Below are positions 40,424 to 48,838 of a DNA stretch of 64,000 bases, in pieces. The stretch's first letter is position 1. Each line of letters opens with the position of its first letter. The notes beneath the pieces are model-generated. The model saw only the letters and a list, made by a program, of their open reading frames with translations, ran no database searches and was not told where the DNA came from. The position numbers and the translations under genes are program-made. Source of the stretch: an uncultured Oscillospiraceae bacterium (GTDB taxonomy: Bacteria; Bacillota; Clostridia; Oscillospirales; Oscillospiraceae); NCBI GenBank assembly GCA_934589675.1, contig CAKTOF010000006.1, positions 1-64,000 of the forward strand, read 5' to 3'.

Positions 40424-41002
40424 TTGCAGCATATGCACGATTCATTCAAAATCTGGACCGATGAGGCGCTCTGCGAACAGGCCGGTTCATCTCCGGCTGC
40501 GCTGGAATGCCTCATCGAACGCTGCGCGTGCCTTGTCCGCGCCTGCGCCCGGCCGTACTTCCTGACGGGAGGCGACAGCGAGGATCTGATCCAGGAGGGC
40601 ATGGTGGGATTGCTTTCCGCCATCTCTGCCTATGACGGCGCGCGCGGCGTCCCGTTTCGCGCGTTCGCGGCCACCTGCATCCGCCGCCGGATCGCCTCTG
40701 CAGTCCGCTCGGCGCTCTCAGAGCGCAACCGTCCGCTCGACGGCGCGCTGCCCCTTTGTGACGACCAGTCATTGCCCCAGCCGGGGCCGGAGGAGACGTT
40801 CCTCCGGCGGGAAGAAACCGAAGTGTTCCTCTCATCCCTGACGCAGTCCCTATCTGCACTGGAGCGGCAGATCCTTCCGCTTTATCTGGAAGGACGATCC
40901 TACCGGGAAATTGCCTCGGCCATCGGCCGGCCCGAGAAATCCGTGGACAACGCGGTCTCTCGCATCCGCGCCAAGGCGGAGCGGCAGTCCCACATGGCGT
41001 AA
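40424..41002 (+). CDS. RNA polymerase sigma factor, sigma-70 family (SigH-like)
   Basis: A 192-residue sigma factor with region 2 (LIQEGMVGLLSAISAYD and FRAFAATCIRRRIASAVR) and region 4 (LSALERQILPLYLEGRSYREIASAIGRPEKSVDNAVSRIRAKA in consecutive segments). Size and the region 4 sequence resemble SigH of sporulating Firmicutes, but assignment to a stage-specific sigma is uncertain. TTG at 40424 fits the AAAGGGG site; ATG at 40433 is too far from it. Confidence 0.82.
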   Translation: MQHMHDSFKIWTDEALCEQAGSSPAALECLIERCACLVRACARPYFLTGGDSEDLIQEGMVGLLSAISAYDGARGVPFRAFAATCIRRRIASAVRSALSERNRPLDGALPLCDDQSLPQPGPEETFLRREETEVFLSSLTQSLSALERQILPLYLEGRSYREIASAIGRPEKSVDNAVSRIRAKAERQSHMA

Positions 41003-41096
41003 ACGGCGAATGCCGTTCGCAAATATCGACCCTGCTGGACCTCCGTTTTTGGGCATTCGTCAGGGCAAAACCTTTGATAAGAGAGGAAAAGTGCAA

Positions 41097-41375
41097 ATGT
41101 ACGAAGACAAGACCTTAGTGTGCAAAGAGTGTGGCGCCGAGTTCGTGTTTACCGCCGGTGAGCAGGAGTTCTATGCCGAGCGTGGTTTCCAGAACGAGCC
41201 GCAGCGCTGCAAAGCCTGCCGTGATGCCCGCAAGAACGCGGCCCGTGGCCCGCGTGAGTACTTCACCGCTGTGTGCGCTTCCTGCGGCGGCGAGGCGAGA
41301 GTCCCGTTCGAGCCGAAGACCGATCGCCCGGTCTACTGCTCCGACTGCTACGCCCGTATGCGCGGCCAGGCCTGA
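41097..41375 (+). CDS. zinc-ribbon domain protein
   Basis: A 92-residue protein with two zinc-binding modules: CKECGAEF paired with CKACRDAR in the first half, and CASCGGEA paired with CSDCYARM in the second. This architecture is common in Clostridia with no assigned function; nucleic-acid or protein binding is likely. GAGAGGA precedes the ATG. The intergenic 41003-41096 shows no clear promoter, so it may be transcribed with the sigma factor. Confidence 0.8.
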   Translation: MYEDKTLVCKECGAEFVFTAGEQEFYAERGFQNEPQRCKACRDARKNAARGPREYFTAVCASCGGEARVPFEPKTDRPVYCSDCYARMRGQA

Positions 41376-41386
41376 CCAGCCATTTG

Positions 41387-41420
41387 AGCAGACGTCCCAT
41401 CCGGGGCGTCTGCTTTTTTT
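41387..41420 (+). terminator. terminator of the zinc-ribbon gene
   Basis: A 12-bp stem with one G-U pair (41387-41398 with 41403-41414), ATCC loop and a T-run to 41420. Confidence 0.88.
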
Positions 41421-41433
41421 GCGCCCGGCGCAG

Positions 41434-41471
41434 AAAAAACTCCGCAGCTTTTGCAAGCTGCGGAGTTTTTT
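41434..41471. terminator. terminator of the CapA-like gene
   Basis: A perfect 17-bp stem (41434-41450 with 41455-41471) with TTGC loop, A-run and T-run at the ends. It is just past the minus-strand stop at 41478 and works in either direction. Confidence 0.88.
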
Positions 41472-41477
41472 AGAAGG

Positions 41478-42935
41478 TCAGGAAGCCTGATTGCTGCGGT
41501 CGAACGCCGCGCCGGCATTCTGGTGGAGAGTGTCAATGTCGAGCTTGAGCGCGTTGTAGATCGTGTCACTCACGCGGTCAGCCGCGCCGCCGACGTATTT
41601 GTCGATCTCGGCGTAGGCGTCGAGCAGCACATAGCGGTTGTCCGCGTCCTCACCGTTGTCGGCGATGTAGACGGGCACATAGTTCGCGTTCGAGATCGTC
41701 GTGTTGCCGTCGGAGTCCTTGGAGAACTCGAGGTTCAAAATGACGCTGTCCTGCGTGAAGTCGGCCGTCATGCTCGAAAGGAAGTTGCCGAGGCTGTAGG
41801 CCAGGAACACCTCTTTCTCCGTGCCGTCGTCCGTCGTGACCGTGCGCATCTCCATGGGGCCGACCACATGAGAGTGGCTTCCGAGGATGACGTCGACGCC
41901 GCTGCGGAACATCAGGTCGGCGATCTGCTCCTGTGAAGAGCTCGGCTCGAGCTCATACTCGCTGCCCCAGTGCACCATGGCGACGATGACGTCCGCGCCC
42001 GTGGCCTTGGCTGCGTCGATGCTGGCCGTGATGGCGGACGTGTCGATCTGCGTGTAGTTGGAGTAGTAGTCCTTGTAGAGAACGTCGACGGCGTATTCCG
42101 ACCCGTCGGGCAGGTACATGTTGTTCACGCCCTTCGTGTAGGCGAAGAAGGCGAACTTGATGCCGTTGACCTCGCGCACGAGCACGCCGCCGTTGTCCTG
42201 CTTCTGCGTCTCGGAATAATACGTGCCGAGCGGCGCCATGCCGGCGGCCGTCACATAGCGGTACGTGCTGGCAAGGCCGGTCAGGCCGTTCTGGATGGAG
42301 TATGTGTTCGCGGTCTGCAAAATGTCGAATCCGACGGCCGCGAGATTCGAGGCGAGCGACTCGGGCGCGTTGAAGTTCGGGTAGCCGCTGTACGTGCCGC
42401 CGCAGAAGTTCGTCTCGAGGTTGCCGACCGTGAGGTCGGACGCGGAGAGAAGCTCCGCCACGCCCGCAAAGCAGTGCGAGAAGTCATAGCTGCCGTCGGA
42501 CTGCTTGGCATCGTCAATCTGCGGGTCATAGACCATAATGTCGCCGACGGCGGACAGCGTGGCTGTCGCTGCGACGTCCACAAGCGGCAGGTCGACGGAC
42601 GAGTCGTCCGGCTGCTCGGGCTTGAGCGCATTGGAGTAGTCCTCGATTGCCGCAATGATGGCGTCCTTGTCCGACTCGATGCCGGTCAGGTCGACGCCGA
42701 GCTCCTTGGCGCGCGCGGTCAGCTCCTCAACGGTCATCTCCGTGAGCGCCTTGTCCTTGGTGTCGGTGTTGTCCTTCCCGCAGCCGCGGGCGATGAGAAC
42801 GATGATCAGAATGAGAACCAGTGCGGCCGCCGCGTAGATGATCCGCTGCTGCATCTGACGCTTCCGGCGAAGCGCTTCGCGTTTTTTTCTACGCTCTTCC
42901 AGACGCTGCCGGTATTCGTTTTCCTGTTCATCCAT
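41478..42935 (-). CDS. CapA family protein (poly-gamma-glutamate synthesis-like)
   Basis: A 485-residue membrane-anchored protein. A strongly basic cytoplasmic N-terminus (to residue 30) and one transmembrane helix (about 31-49) are followed by a short SAP/HeH-like segment (MTVEELTARAKELGV) and the CapA domain from about residue 108 (ATATLSAVGDIMVYD, ANTYSIQNG, VAMVHWGSEYE, GSHSHVVGPMEM). CapA-like enzymes have a metallophosphatase fold; most lone clostridial members are uncharacterised. No other cap genes are present, so a poly-gamma-glutamate capsule is not implied. Confidence 0.85.
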   Translation of the reverse strand: MDEQENEYRQRLEERRKKREALRRKRQMQQRIIYAAAALVLILIIVLIARGCGKDNTDTKDKALTEMTVEELTARAKELGVDLTGIESDKDAIIAAIEDYSNALKPEQPDDSSVDLPLVDVAATATLSAVGDIMVYDPQIDDAKQSDGSYDFSHCFAGVAELLSASDLTVGNLETNFCGGTYSGYPNFNAPESLASNLAAVGFDILQTANTYSIQNGLTGLASTYRYVTAAGMAPLGTYYSETQKQDNGGVLVREVNGIKFAFFAYTKGVNNMYLPDGSEYAVDVLYKDYYSNYTQIDTSAITASIDAAKATGADVIVAMVHWGSEYELEPSSSQEQIADLMFRSGVDVILGSHSHVVGPMEMRTVTTDDGTEKEVFLAYSLGNFLSSMTADFTQDSVILNLEFSKDSDGNTTISNANYVPVYIADNGEDADNRYVLLDAYAEIDKYVGGAADRVSDTIYNALKLDIDTLHQNAGAAFDRSNQAS

Positions 42936-42969
42936 GCGCAGTCCCTCCTTGTCGATCGTACTTGGTTAG

Positions 42970-42998
42970 ATTATACATGAAGCCGGGCGATAAAACAA
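42970..42998 (-). promoter_or_regulatory. promoter of the CapA-like gene
   Basis: On the minus strand TTGTTT (forward 42993-42998), a 17-nt spacer and a perfect TATAAT (42970-42975), 34 bp before the start. Confidence 0.7.
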
Positions 42999-43052
42999 CG
43001 GGAATTTTTCATATTTTGCCGTTTTGCACCGCATCCGGGGAAAACAGGACGC

Positions 43053-43081
43053 TTGGCGCGGCGGAAATAGTGTGCTATACT
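43053..43081 (+). promoter_or_regulatory. promoter of the GH25 gene
   Basis: TTGGCG (43053-43058), a 17-nt spacer and TATACT (43076-43081), 31 bp before the start codon. Confidence 0.7.
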
Positions 43082-43112
43082 GTCGAAAAAAGCGAGAGGG
43101 GCACGGTGGCCG

Positions 43113-43973
43113 ATGCAGACAAGGGAAAAACGATCGTCGCCAGCGGCGCGCATTGCGCTGTTTGTGCTGACGCTGGCGCTCATCTGCGGCGCAGCGCTCA
43201 TTGCGCGGCGCGCCGCGGCGGACGGACAAACGCAGCCGGCGGAAGAAAGCGGGACGGAGGAGAGCGGGGCGCAGCAGGGCGCCGCGCTGACGGAGAACGG
43301 CTATGACCTTTCTGCGTTTTCCATGCAGGACGGCTTTATGACCTACTCCGGCGACGGCACGGTATACACCGGCGTGGACGTCTCGCAGCATCAGGGCGCG
43401 ATCGACTGGCAGCGCGTGAAGGACGCGGGCGTCGAGTTTGCTATCATCCGCGTCGGCAACCGCGGCACGAGCGAGGGCGCCATCTCGCTTGACGAGCAGT
43501 TCAAGGACAATATGGCCGGCGCGTCCGCGGCGGGCATCGACATCGGCGTCTACTTTTTCTCGCAGGCCGTCACGGAGGATGAGGCGCGCGAGGAGGCGCG
43601 CTTTGTCCTGACATGGATCGAAAATTACGACCTGAAATATCCCGTGTACTACGACTGGGAGGACGTGGCATGGGAGGCGCGCACGGACGGCATGGATCCC
43701 GTCACGCTCACCGCGTGCGCCAAGGCGTTCTGCGGCGAGATCGCCGCGGCGGGCTACCGCGCGGGGCTCTATTTCAACCAGAGGTTCGGCTATCAGGAGT
43801 TTAACCTGTCTGAGCTTCAGGAATACACGTTCTGGCTGGCAAGCTATTCCGCGACGCCGGACTTCCGGTATCACTTCGACGTCTGGCAGTACTCGGCCGA
43901 GGGGACGGTGGACGGGATCGACGGCGCGGTGGATCTCAACCTCAGCTTTACGGATTTCAAACCGGAGGAATAA
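43113..43973 (+). CDS. GH25 family lysozyme (secreted or membrane-anchored)
   Basis: A 286-residue protein with an N-terminal transmembrane or signal segment (about residues 12-31), a Glu/Gly/Gln linker and a GH25 muramidase domain from about residue 85. The domain start is GVDVSQHQGAIDW with Asp89, and the catalytic DWE is Asp181-Trp-Glu183. It would hydrolyse the MurNAc-GlcNAc bond of peptidoglycan outside the membrane. It is divergent from the CapA-like gene. Confidence 0.9.
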   Translation: MQTREKRSSPAARIALFVLTLALICGAALIARRAAADGQTQPAEESGTEESGAQQGAALTENGYDLSAFSMQDGFMTYSGDGTVYTGVDVSQHQGAIDWQRVKDAGVEFAIIRVGNRGTSEGAISLDEQFKDNMAGASAAGIDIGVYFFSQAVTEDEAREEARFVLTWIENYDLKYPVYYDWEDVAWEARTDGMDPVTLTACAKAFCGEIAAAGYRAGLYFNQRFGYQEFNLSELQEYTFWLASYSATPDFRYHFDVWQYSAEGTVDGIDGAVDLNLSFTDFKPEE

Positions 43974-44009
43974 AAATAGCCGCACGGCCTGAGGCCGTGC
44001 GGCTATTTT
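43973..44009. terminator. bidirectional terminator between GH25 and MATE genes
   Basis: A perfect 17-bp stem (43973-43989 with 43993-44009) with a 3-nt loop; it overlaps the last base of the GH25 stop and the end of the convergent MATE gene. Confidence 0.9.
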
Positions 44010-45435
44010 ATGCGTTCTTGAGCCGCCGGCCGGTGCGGATCAGAATGGCGGCGGCGACGCAGAACGTGAGGATCGCCGCGCACGGCATGCTGATGAGAAG
44101 CCCGTACACGCCGTTTTCCATCCCGAAACGCGCACTGGCCAGCTTCGGAAGCACGATGGCCAGCGGGACGGCGAGCACGACCTCGCGCAGGAGCGAGAGC
44201 AGCGTCGACTCCAGCGCCCGGCCGAGCGACTGAAGATAGATGAATGCGGCCTTGTTCACGCAGTCGAGCACCGTCATGCTCAGGTAGATGCGGAACGCGA
44301 TGCACGCAAAATCAAAATAGACCTGCGGATTGTCCGTGCCAAACAGGCGGATGAGCGGCAGCGGGAGAAGCTCAAAGCATAAAAGCGCGGCCGCGCCGAC
44401 GGCGGCCTCGCACGCGATGAGCCGGTGCTGCATGGCGCGGCAGCGGGAAAATTCCTGCGCGCCGAAGTTGAAGCCGACGATGGGGATGCAGCCGGCGGCC
44501 ATGCCGACGACGACGGAGATGACGATCTGGTAATACTTCATGACGATGCCCTGCACGGCCAGCGGGATGTCGGCCACCATGCGGCCGGAGCTTTCCGAAT
44601 ACGTTGCGAAGGCGGAGAGCGCGCCGTATTTCATCATGGCGTTGTTCATGACGGCCATGGAAAGAACGAGCGAGAACTGGCTCAAAAAGCTCGTAAACCC
44701 GAGCGGCAGGAACTGCCGGATGAGCTGCCACGCCGGGGTGAAGCACGATTTCGTCAGCCGGACGGACTTCATGCGCGTTAAGTAGACGAGCGAGATGGCG
44801 GCCGTGATGACCTGCCCCGCGACCGTGGCGATGGCCGCGCCCGCGACGCCCCAGTGCAGGACAAAAATGGCGATGGGGTCGAGAATGATGTTCGCCACAG
44901 CGCCCGCGAGCGTTGCGACCATGGCGATGCGCGGGCTGCCGTCGGAGCGGATGATGGGATTCATGGCCTGCCCGAACAGATAAAACGGAATGCCGGCCGC
45001 GATCCAGAGAAAATAGTCGCGCGCGTAGCCGCGCGTGAGCGCGGACACGTCCGCTCCCGCGCCGAACAGGCGCAGCAGGGGATCGGCGAACAGAAAGTAC
45101 ACGGCCATGAGCACAAGGCCGGTCAGGACGGACAGCGTCACAGCGTTTCCGGCCGCGCGGCCGGCGTTTTCGCGGTCGCCCGCGCCGAGGCGGATGCTGA
45201 TGAACGAGCACGCGCCGTCGCCGATCATCGTCGCGAGCGCGAGCGCGAGCACCGTGAGCGGAAACACGATGTTCGTCGCGCTGTTGCCCTCCGCGCCAAC
45301 GCCCCAGCCGATGTAGATCTGGTCGACGATGTTGTAAAGCGCTGCGACGAGCAGCGAGATGATGCACGGAACGGCGTAGCGCCGCATGAGGCGCCCGACG
45401 GGCTCGCGTGCGAGACGGGACTGATCCTGATCCAT
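44008..45435 (-). CDS. MATE family efflux transporter
   Basis: A 475-residue protein with twelve predicted transmembrane helices in two homologous halves; the N-terminal PVGRLMRRYAVPCIISLLV and NIVDQIYIG are typical of Clostridial MATE proteins of the DinF/MepA branch. It exports drugs or metabolites using a cation gradient. The start at 45435 has GGAGGA seven bases upstream; ATG at 45450 is the alternative. The leader contains a promoter and a long terminator-like hairpin. Confidence 0.9.
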   Translation of the reverse strand: MDQDQSRLAREPVGRLMRRYAVPCIISLLVAALYNIVDQIYIGWGVGAEGNSATNIVFPLTVLALALATMIGDGACSFISIRLGAGDRENAGRAAGNAVTLSVLTGLVLMAVYFLFADPLLRLFGAGADVSALTRGYARDYFLWIAAGIPFYLFGQAMNPIIRSDGSPRIAMVATLAGAVANIILDPIAIFVLHWGVAGAAIATVAGQVITAAISLVYLTRMKSVRLTKSCFTPAWQLIRQFLPLGFTSFLSQFSLVLSMAVMNNAMMKYGALSAFATYSESSGRMVADIPLAVQGIVMKYYQIVISVVVGMAAGCIPIVGFNFGAQEFSRCRAMQHRLIACEAAVGAAALLCFELLPLPLIRLFGTDNPQVYFDFACIAFRIYLSMTVLDCVNKAAFIYLQSLGRALESTLLSLLREVVLAVPLAIVLPKLASARFGMENGVYGLLISMPCAAILTFCVAAAILIRTGRRLKNA

Positions 45436-45487
45436 ATGTGATTCCTCCATGATCCGGCCGCTTGCCGGGAATTGACCGTAAGGGCGC

Positions 45488-45541
45488 AAAAAAAACGAGC
45501 GGCTGACAAACTGGCTTTACGCTGTTTGCAGCTACTCGTTT
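45488..45541 (-). promoter_or_regulatory. terminator-like leader hairpin of the MATE gene
   Basis: On the minus strand a long interrupted stem, with arms AAACGAG (forward 45535-45541) and CTCGTTT (45493-45499) and inner GCTG/CAGC and CAAAC/GTTTG helices, is followed by eight T (45488-45495). It begins at the predicted transcription start, so it may attenuate the MATE gene or act as a second terminator of glnS. Confidence 0.6.
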
Positions 45542-45547
45542 ACGGGA

Positions 45548-45576
45548 ATCATAGCAAAACCGGGGGCTTTTTTCAA
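45548..45576 (-). promoter_or_regulatory. MATE promoter
   Basis: On the minus strand TTGAAA (forward 45571-45576), a 17-nt spacer and TATGAT (45548-45553). Transcription would start near 45541. Confidence 0.7.
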
Positions 45577-45635
45577 GCGCCGGAGCAAAAAATGTGCGGG
45601 GTGCACAAACAGCGTCCCGGTGCATATTGTGCAAA

Positions 45636-45660
45636 ATGCCCCGGAGCGGTGCTCCGGGGC
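45636..45660 (-). terminator. glnS terminator
   Basis: A perfect 10-bp GC stem (45638-45647 with 45651-45660) just after the glnS stop on the minus strand, with a short ATTTTG tail. Confidence 0.75.
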
Positions 45661-45667
45661 AAAGGGG

Positions 45668-47365
45668 TTATTTTCCGGGCTTGAAGCTGTCCTTCAGGCT
45701 GACGGCGCGGTTGAAGACCGGGTGGTCGGGCGTGGAATCGCGCGAGTCGACGCAGAAGTAGCCAAGGCGCATGAACTGGAAGCTCGGCGCGGTCTTCTCC
45801 GGGGCGGCGGCCTCCGGATGGCCGAAGGCAGACTCAATCTTGCAGCCGGTGAGGACTTCGAGCGAGTTCGGATTCAGGCATTCGAGGAAATCCTTGCCCG
45901 CGGCGTCCGGCTCGGGGTCGGAGAAGAGGTTGTCGTACAGGCGGACCTCGGCGTCGACGGCCGTGGCCTGGTCGCACCAGTGGATCGTCGCGCCCTTGAC
46001 CTTGCGGCCGTCGGCCGGGTCGCCGCCGCGGCTGTCCGGGTCGTACGTCGCGAGGATCTCGGTCACATTGCCGGCTTCGTCCTTGACGCAGCCGGTGCAG
46101 CGGATGAGGTACGCGCCCTTCAGGCGGCACTCCGGGCCGTCCGGATAAAGGCGCTTGTACTTCGGGATGGGCTGCTCGAGAAAGTCGTCCGCCTCGACCC
46201 AGAGGCTGCGCGAGAACGTGACCTCATGCGTGCCCATCTCGGGGTGGTTCGGGTGGTTTTCAACGGTGAACGTCTCGCTCTGGCCGGCGGGATAGTTCGT
46301 GATGGTGAGCTTCACCGGGCGCAGCACGGCCATGACGCGCGGCGCGTTCTCGTTGAGATCCTCGCGCAGGCAGTGCTCCAAAAACGGGTACTCGACCGTG
46401 GAGTCGGACTTTGCAACGCCGATGCGCTCGCAGAAATTGCGGATGGCCGCGGGCGTGTAGCCGCGGCGGCGCAGGCCGCACAGCGTGGGCATGCGCGGAT
46501 CGTCCCAGCCGGAGACGCGGCCTTCCTCCACAAGCTGGCGCAGCTTGCGCTTGCTCATGACGGTGTAGTTGATGTTGAGCCGCGCGAACTCGATCTGGCG
46601 CGGCTTGTGGTGCGGGATGGAGACGTTGCTCACGACCCAGTCGTAGAGCGGGCGGTGCGCCTCAAACTCCAGCGAGCACAGCGAGTGCGTCACGCCCTCG
46701 AGCGCATCCTGAATGGGGTGGGCAAAGTCGTACATCGGGTAGATGCACCATTTGCTGCCCTGCCGGTGGTGCTCCACATGGCGGATGCGGTAGAGCGCCG
46801 GGTCGCGCAGGTTGAAGTTGCCGGAGGCAAGGTCGATCTTCGCGCGCAGCGTCATCGCGCCGTCCGGGAACTCGCCGGCGCGCATCCGCGCGAAGAGGTC
46901 GAGCGACTCCTCGACCGGCCGGTCGCGGTAGGGCGAGCGAGCCGGGGTCGTCGTGTCGCCGCGCATCTGGCGAAGCTCCTCGGGCGAGAGCTCGCAGACA
47001 TAGGCCAGCCCCTTTTTGATGAGCTCGACGGCATAGGCATACGTCTGCTCGAAATAATCCGAGCCGTAGAAGAACCGGTCGCCCCAGTCGAAGCCGAGCC
47101 AGTGGATGTCGTTCTGAATGGCGTCGACGTACTCCGTGTCCTCCTTCGTGGGGTTCGTGTCGTCCATGCGCAGGTTGCACAGGCCGCCGAATTTCTCCGC
47201 GGAGCCGAAGTCGATGATGAGCGCCTTGCAGTGACCGATGTGCAGATAGCCGTTCGGCTCCGGCGGGAAGCGCGTATGCACCTGCATTCCCTCAAACTGT
47301 CCGCCCGGGGCGATGTCCTCTTTGATGAATGCGTGGATGAAATTGCTGGAGACTTCTTCAGACAT
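45668..47365 (-). CDS. glnS: glutamine--tRNA ligase
   Basis: A 565-residue class I synthetase. The HIGH motif is at residues 42-45 in PPEPNGYLHIGH, and MSKRKL is the KMSKS equivalent. The C-terminal beta-barrel anticodon domains follow from about residue 345. It charges tRNA-Gln directly, so this organism does not rely only on the GatCAB amidation route for Gln-tRNA. Many Firmicutes lack GlnRS; the gene was likely acquired in this lineage. No T-box is visible in the 197-bp upstream gap. Confidence 0.94.
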   Translation of the reverse strand: MSEEVSSNFIHAFIKEDIAPGGQFEGMQVHTRFPPEPNGYLHIGHCKALIIDFGSAEKFGGLCNLRMDDTNPTKEDTEYVDAIQNDIHWLGFDWGDRFFYGSDYFEQTYAYAVELIKKGLAYVCELSPEELRQMRGDTTTPARSPYRDRPVEESLDLFARMRAGEFPDGAMTLRAKIDLASGNFNLRDPALYRIRHVEHHRQGSKWCIYPMYDFAHPIQDALEGVTHSLCSLEFEAHRPLYDWVVSNVSIPHHKPRQIEFARLNINYTVMSKRKLRQLVEEGRVSGWDDPRMPTLCGLRRRGYTPAAIRNFCERIGVAKSDSTVEYPFLEHCLREDLNENAPRVMAVLRPVKLTITNYPAGQSETFTVENHPNHPEMGTHEVTFSRSLWVEADDFLEQPIPKYKRLYPDGPECRLKGAYLIRCTGCVKDEAGNVTEILATYDPDSRGGDPADGRKVKGATIHWCDQATAVDAEVRLYDNLFSDPEPDAAGKDFLECLNPNSLEVLTGCKIESAFGHPEAAAPEKTAPSFQFMRLGYFCVDSRDSTPDHPVFNRAVSLKDSFKPGK

Positions 47366-47403
47366 ATCGACACCTACTTCAATACTATTATAGATAGGAA
47401 ATC

Positions 47404-47432
47404 ATTATAGACGATTCCCGGCCAAATATCAA
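47404..47432 (-). promoter_or_regulatory. glnS promoter
   Basis: On the minus strand TTGATA (forward 47427-47432), a 17-nt spacer and a perfect TATAAT (47404-47409), 39 bp before the glnS start. A second TATAAT lies nearer the gene at 47387-47392. Confidence 0.72.
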
Positions 47433-47562
47433 TGCGGCGAAAAAATTATGTGGCGAAAAGTCCAAAAAATCAAAATGACCCTATGCAAGACGGCTTTCGT
47501 ATTATAAAATAGGGGTCGGTTAAACGAAACGGAACAGAGAAAAATCAAAGGAGTCGATTTTC

Positions 47563-48282
47563 TTGGCACAGCCAAAATATAAACGTGTTCTCATCAAGAT
47601 CAGCGGCGAGGCCCTTGCGGGAGACGCCAAGCGCGGGCTGAACTTCGACGTCATCGGCGGCGTTTGCGACGTCATCAAAAAGTGCGTGGAGGCCGGCGTG
47701 GAGATCGGCGTCGTCGTCGGCGGCGGCAACTTCTGGCGCGGCGTCAAGGACGGCGGCGACCGCATGGAGCGCTCGCGCGCCGACCATATGGGCATGCTCG
47801 CCACCGTCATCAACGCTCTCGCGCTGGCCGACAGCCTCGAGCAGCGCGACGTCCCCGTCCGCGTGCAGACGGCCATCGAGATGGACCGCATCGCCGAGCC
47901 CTACATCCGCGGCCGCGCCGTGCGCCATCTGGAGAAGGGCCGCGTCGTCATCTTCGGCTGCGGCACGGGCAACCCGTATTTCTCGACGGATACCGGCGCG
48001 GTGCTGCGCGCGGCGGAGATCGATGCGGACATCATCCTGCTGGCCAAGAACATTGACGGCGTGTATGACGCCGACCCGGCCAAGGTGCCGACGGCCAAGC
48101 GCTTTGACGCCATCACCTATGACGAGGTGCTCGCCCAGCATCTGGAGGTCATGGACTCGACCGCGACCTCGCTCTCCATGGACAATCATATTCCGATCAT
48201 GCTCTTTGCCCTCTCCGACCCGGAGAACATCTACCGCGCCGTCATGGGCGAGCAGATCGGCACAATCGTGAAGGAGGACTAA
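47563..48282 (+). CDS. pyrH: UMP kinase
   Basis: A 239-residue hexameric amino-acid-kinase-fold enzyme phosphorylating UMP. Family segments are KRVLIKISGEALAG, GVVVGGGNFWRG, FGCGTGNPYFSTDT and DGVYDADPAK. TTG at 47563 is the start, with AAAGGAG nine bases upstream. It is the first gene of the pyrH-frr-uppS-cdsA-dxr-rseP-ispG-polC block; its promoter is probably in 47433-47562 (TATTAT near 47500) but the -35 is weak. Confidence 0.94.
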   Translation: MAQPKYKRVLIKISGEALAGDAKRGLNFDVIGGVCDVIKKCVEAGVEIGVVVGGGNFWRGVKDGGDRMERSRADHMGMLATVINALALADSLEQRDVPVRVQTAIEMDRIAEPYIRGRAVRHLEKGRVVIFGCGTGNPYFSTDTGAVLRAAEIDADIILLAKNIDGVYDADPAKVPTAKRFDAITYDEVLAQHLEVMDSTATSLSMDNHIPIMLFALSDPENIYRAVMGEQIGTIVKED

Positions 48283-48285
48283 GAA

Positions 48286-48837
48286 ATGGCAGACTACAAG
48301 GAATACACCGGCAAGATGGAAAAGACGCTCGACGTCGTCGAGAGCCAGTTTGCGTCCGTCCGCGCAGGCCGCGCGAACGCCGCCGTGCTCGATCAGGTCA
48401 GCGTGGAATACTACGGCGCGCCGACGCCCGTTGGCCAGGTCGCGTCCATCTCCTCGCCCGACCCGCGCACGCTCATCATCCAGCCGTGGGACAACAGCCT
48501 CCTCAAGCCCATTGAGAAGGCCATCCTTGTTTCGGACATCGGCATCAACCCGCAGAACGACGGCCGCGTCATCCGCCTGGTGTTCCCGCAGCTGACGGAG
48601 GAGCGCCGCAAGGACCTCACCCGTCAGGTCAAAAAGTACGCCGAGGACGGCAAGGTCGCCATCCGCAACGTCCGCCGCGAGGCCATGGACGCCTTCAAAA
48701 AGCAGCTCAAATCCGGCGACCTCACCGAGGACGACCAGAAGAAGGCCGAGAAGGACATGCAGAACCTGACGGACAAGTACTGCACAAAGATCGACGAGAT
48801 GTGTGCGAAAAAAGACAAGGAACTGATGGAAATCTGA
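48286..48837 (+). CDS. frr: ribosome recycling factor
   Basis: A 183-residue protein of standard length. RRF signatures are SVRAGRANAAVLDQ, YYGAPTPVGQVASIS and the RNVRREAMDAFKK segment. With EF-G it splits the post-termination ribosome. It starts three bases after pyrH and stops one base before uppS. Confidence 0.96.
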   Translation: MADYKEYTGKMEKTLDVVESQFASVRAGRANAAVLDQVSVEYYGAPTPVGQVASISSPDPRTLIIQPWDNSLLKPIEKAILVSDIGINPQNDGRVIRLVFPQLTEERRKDLTRQVKKYAEDGKVAIRNVRREAMDAFKKQLKSGDLTEDDQKKAEKDMQNLTDKYCTKIDEMCAKKDKELMEI

Positions 48838-48838
48838 T

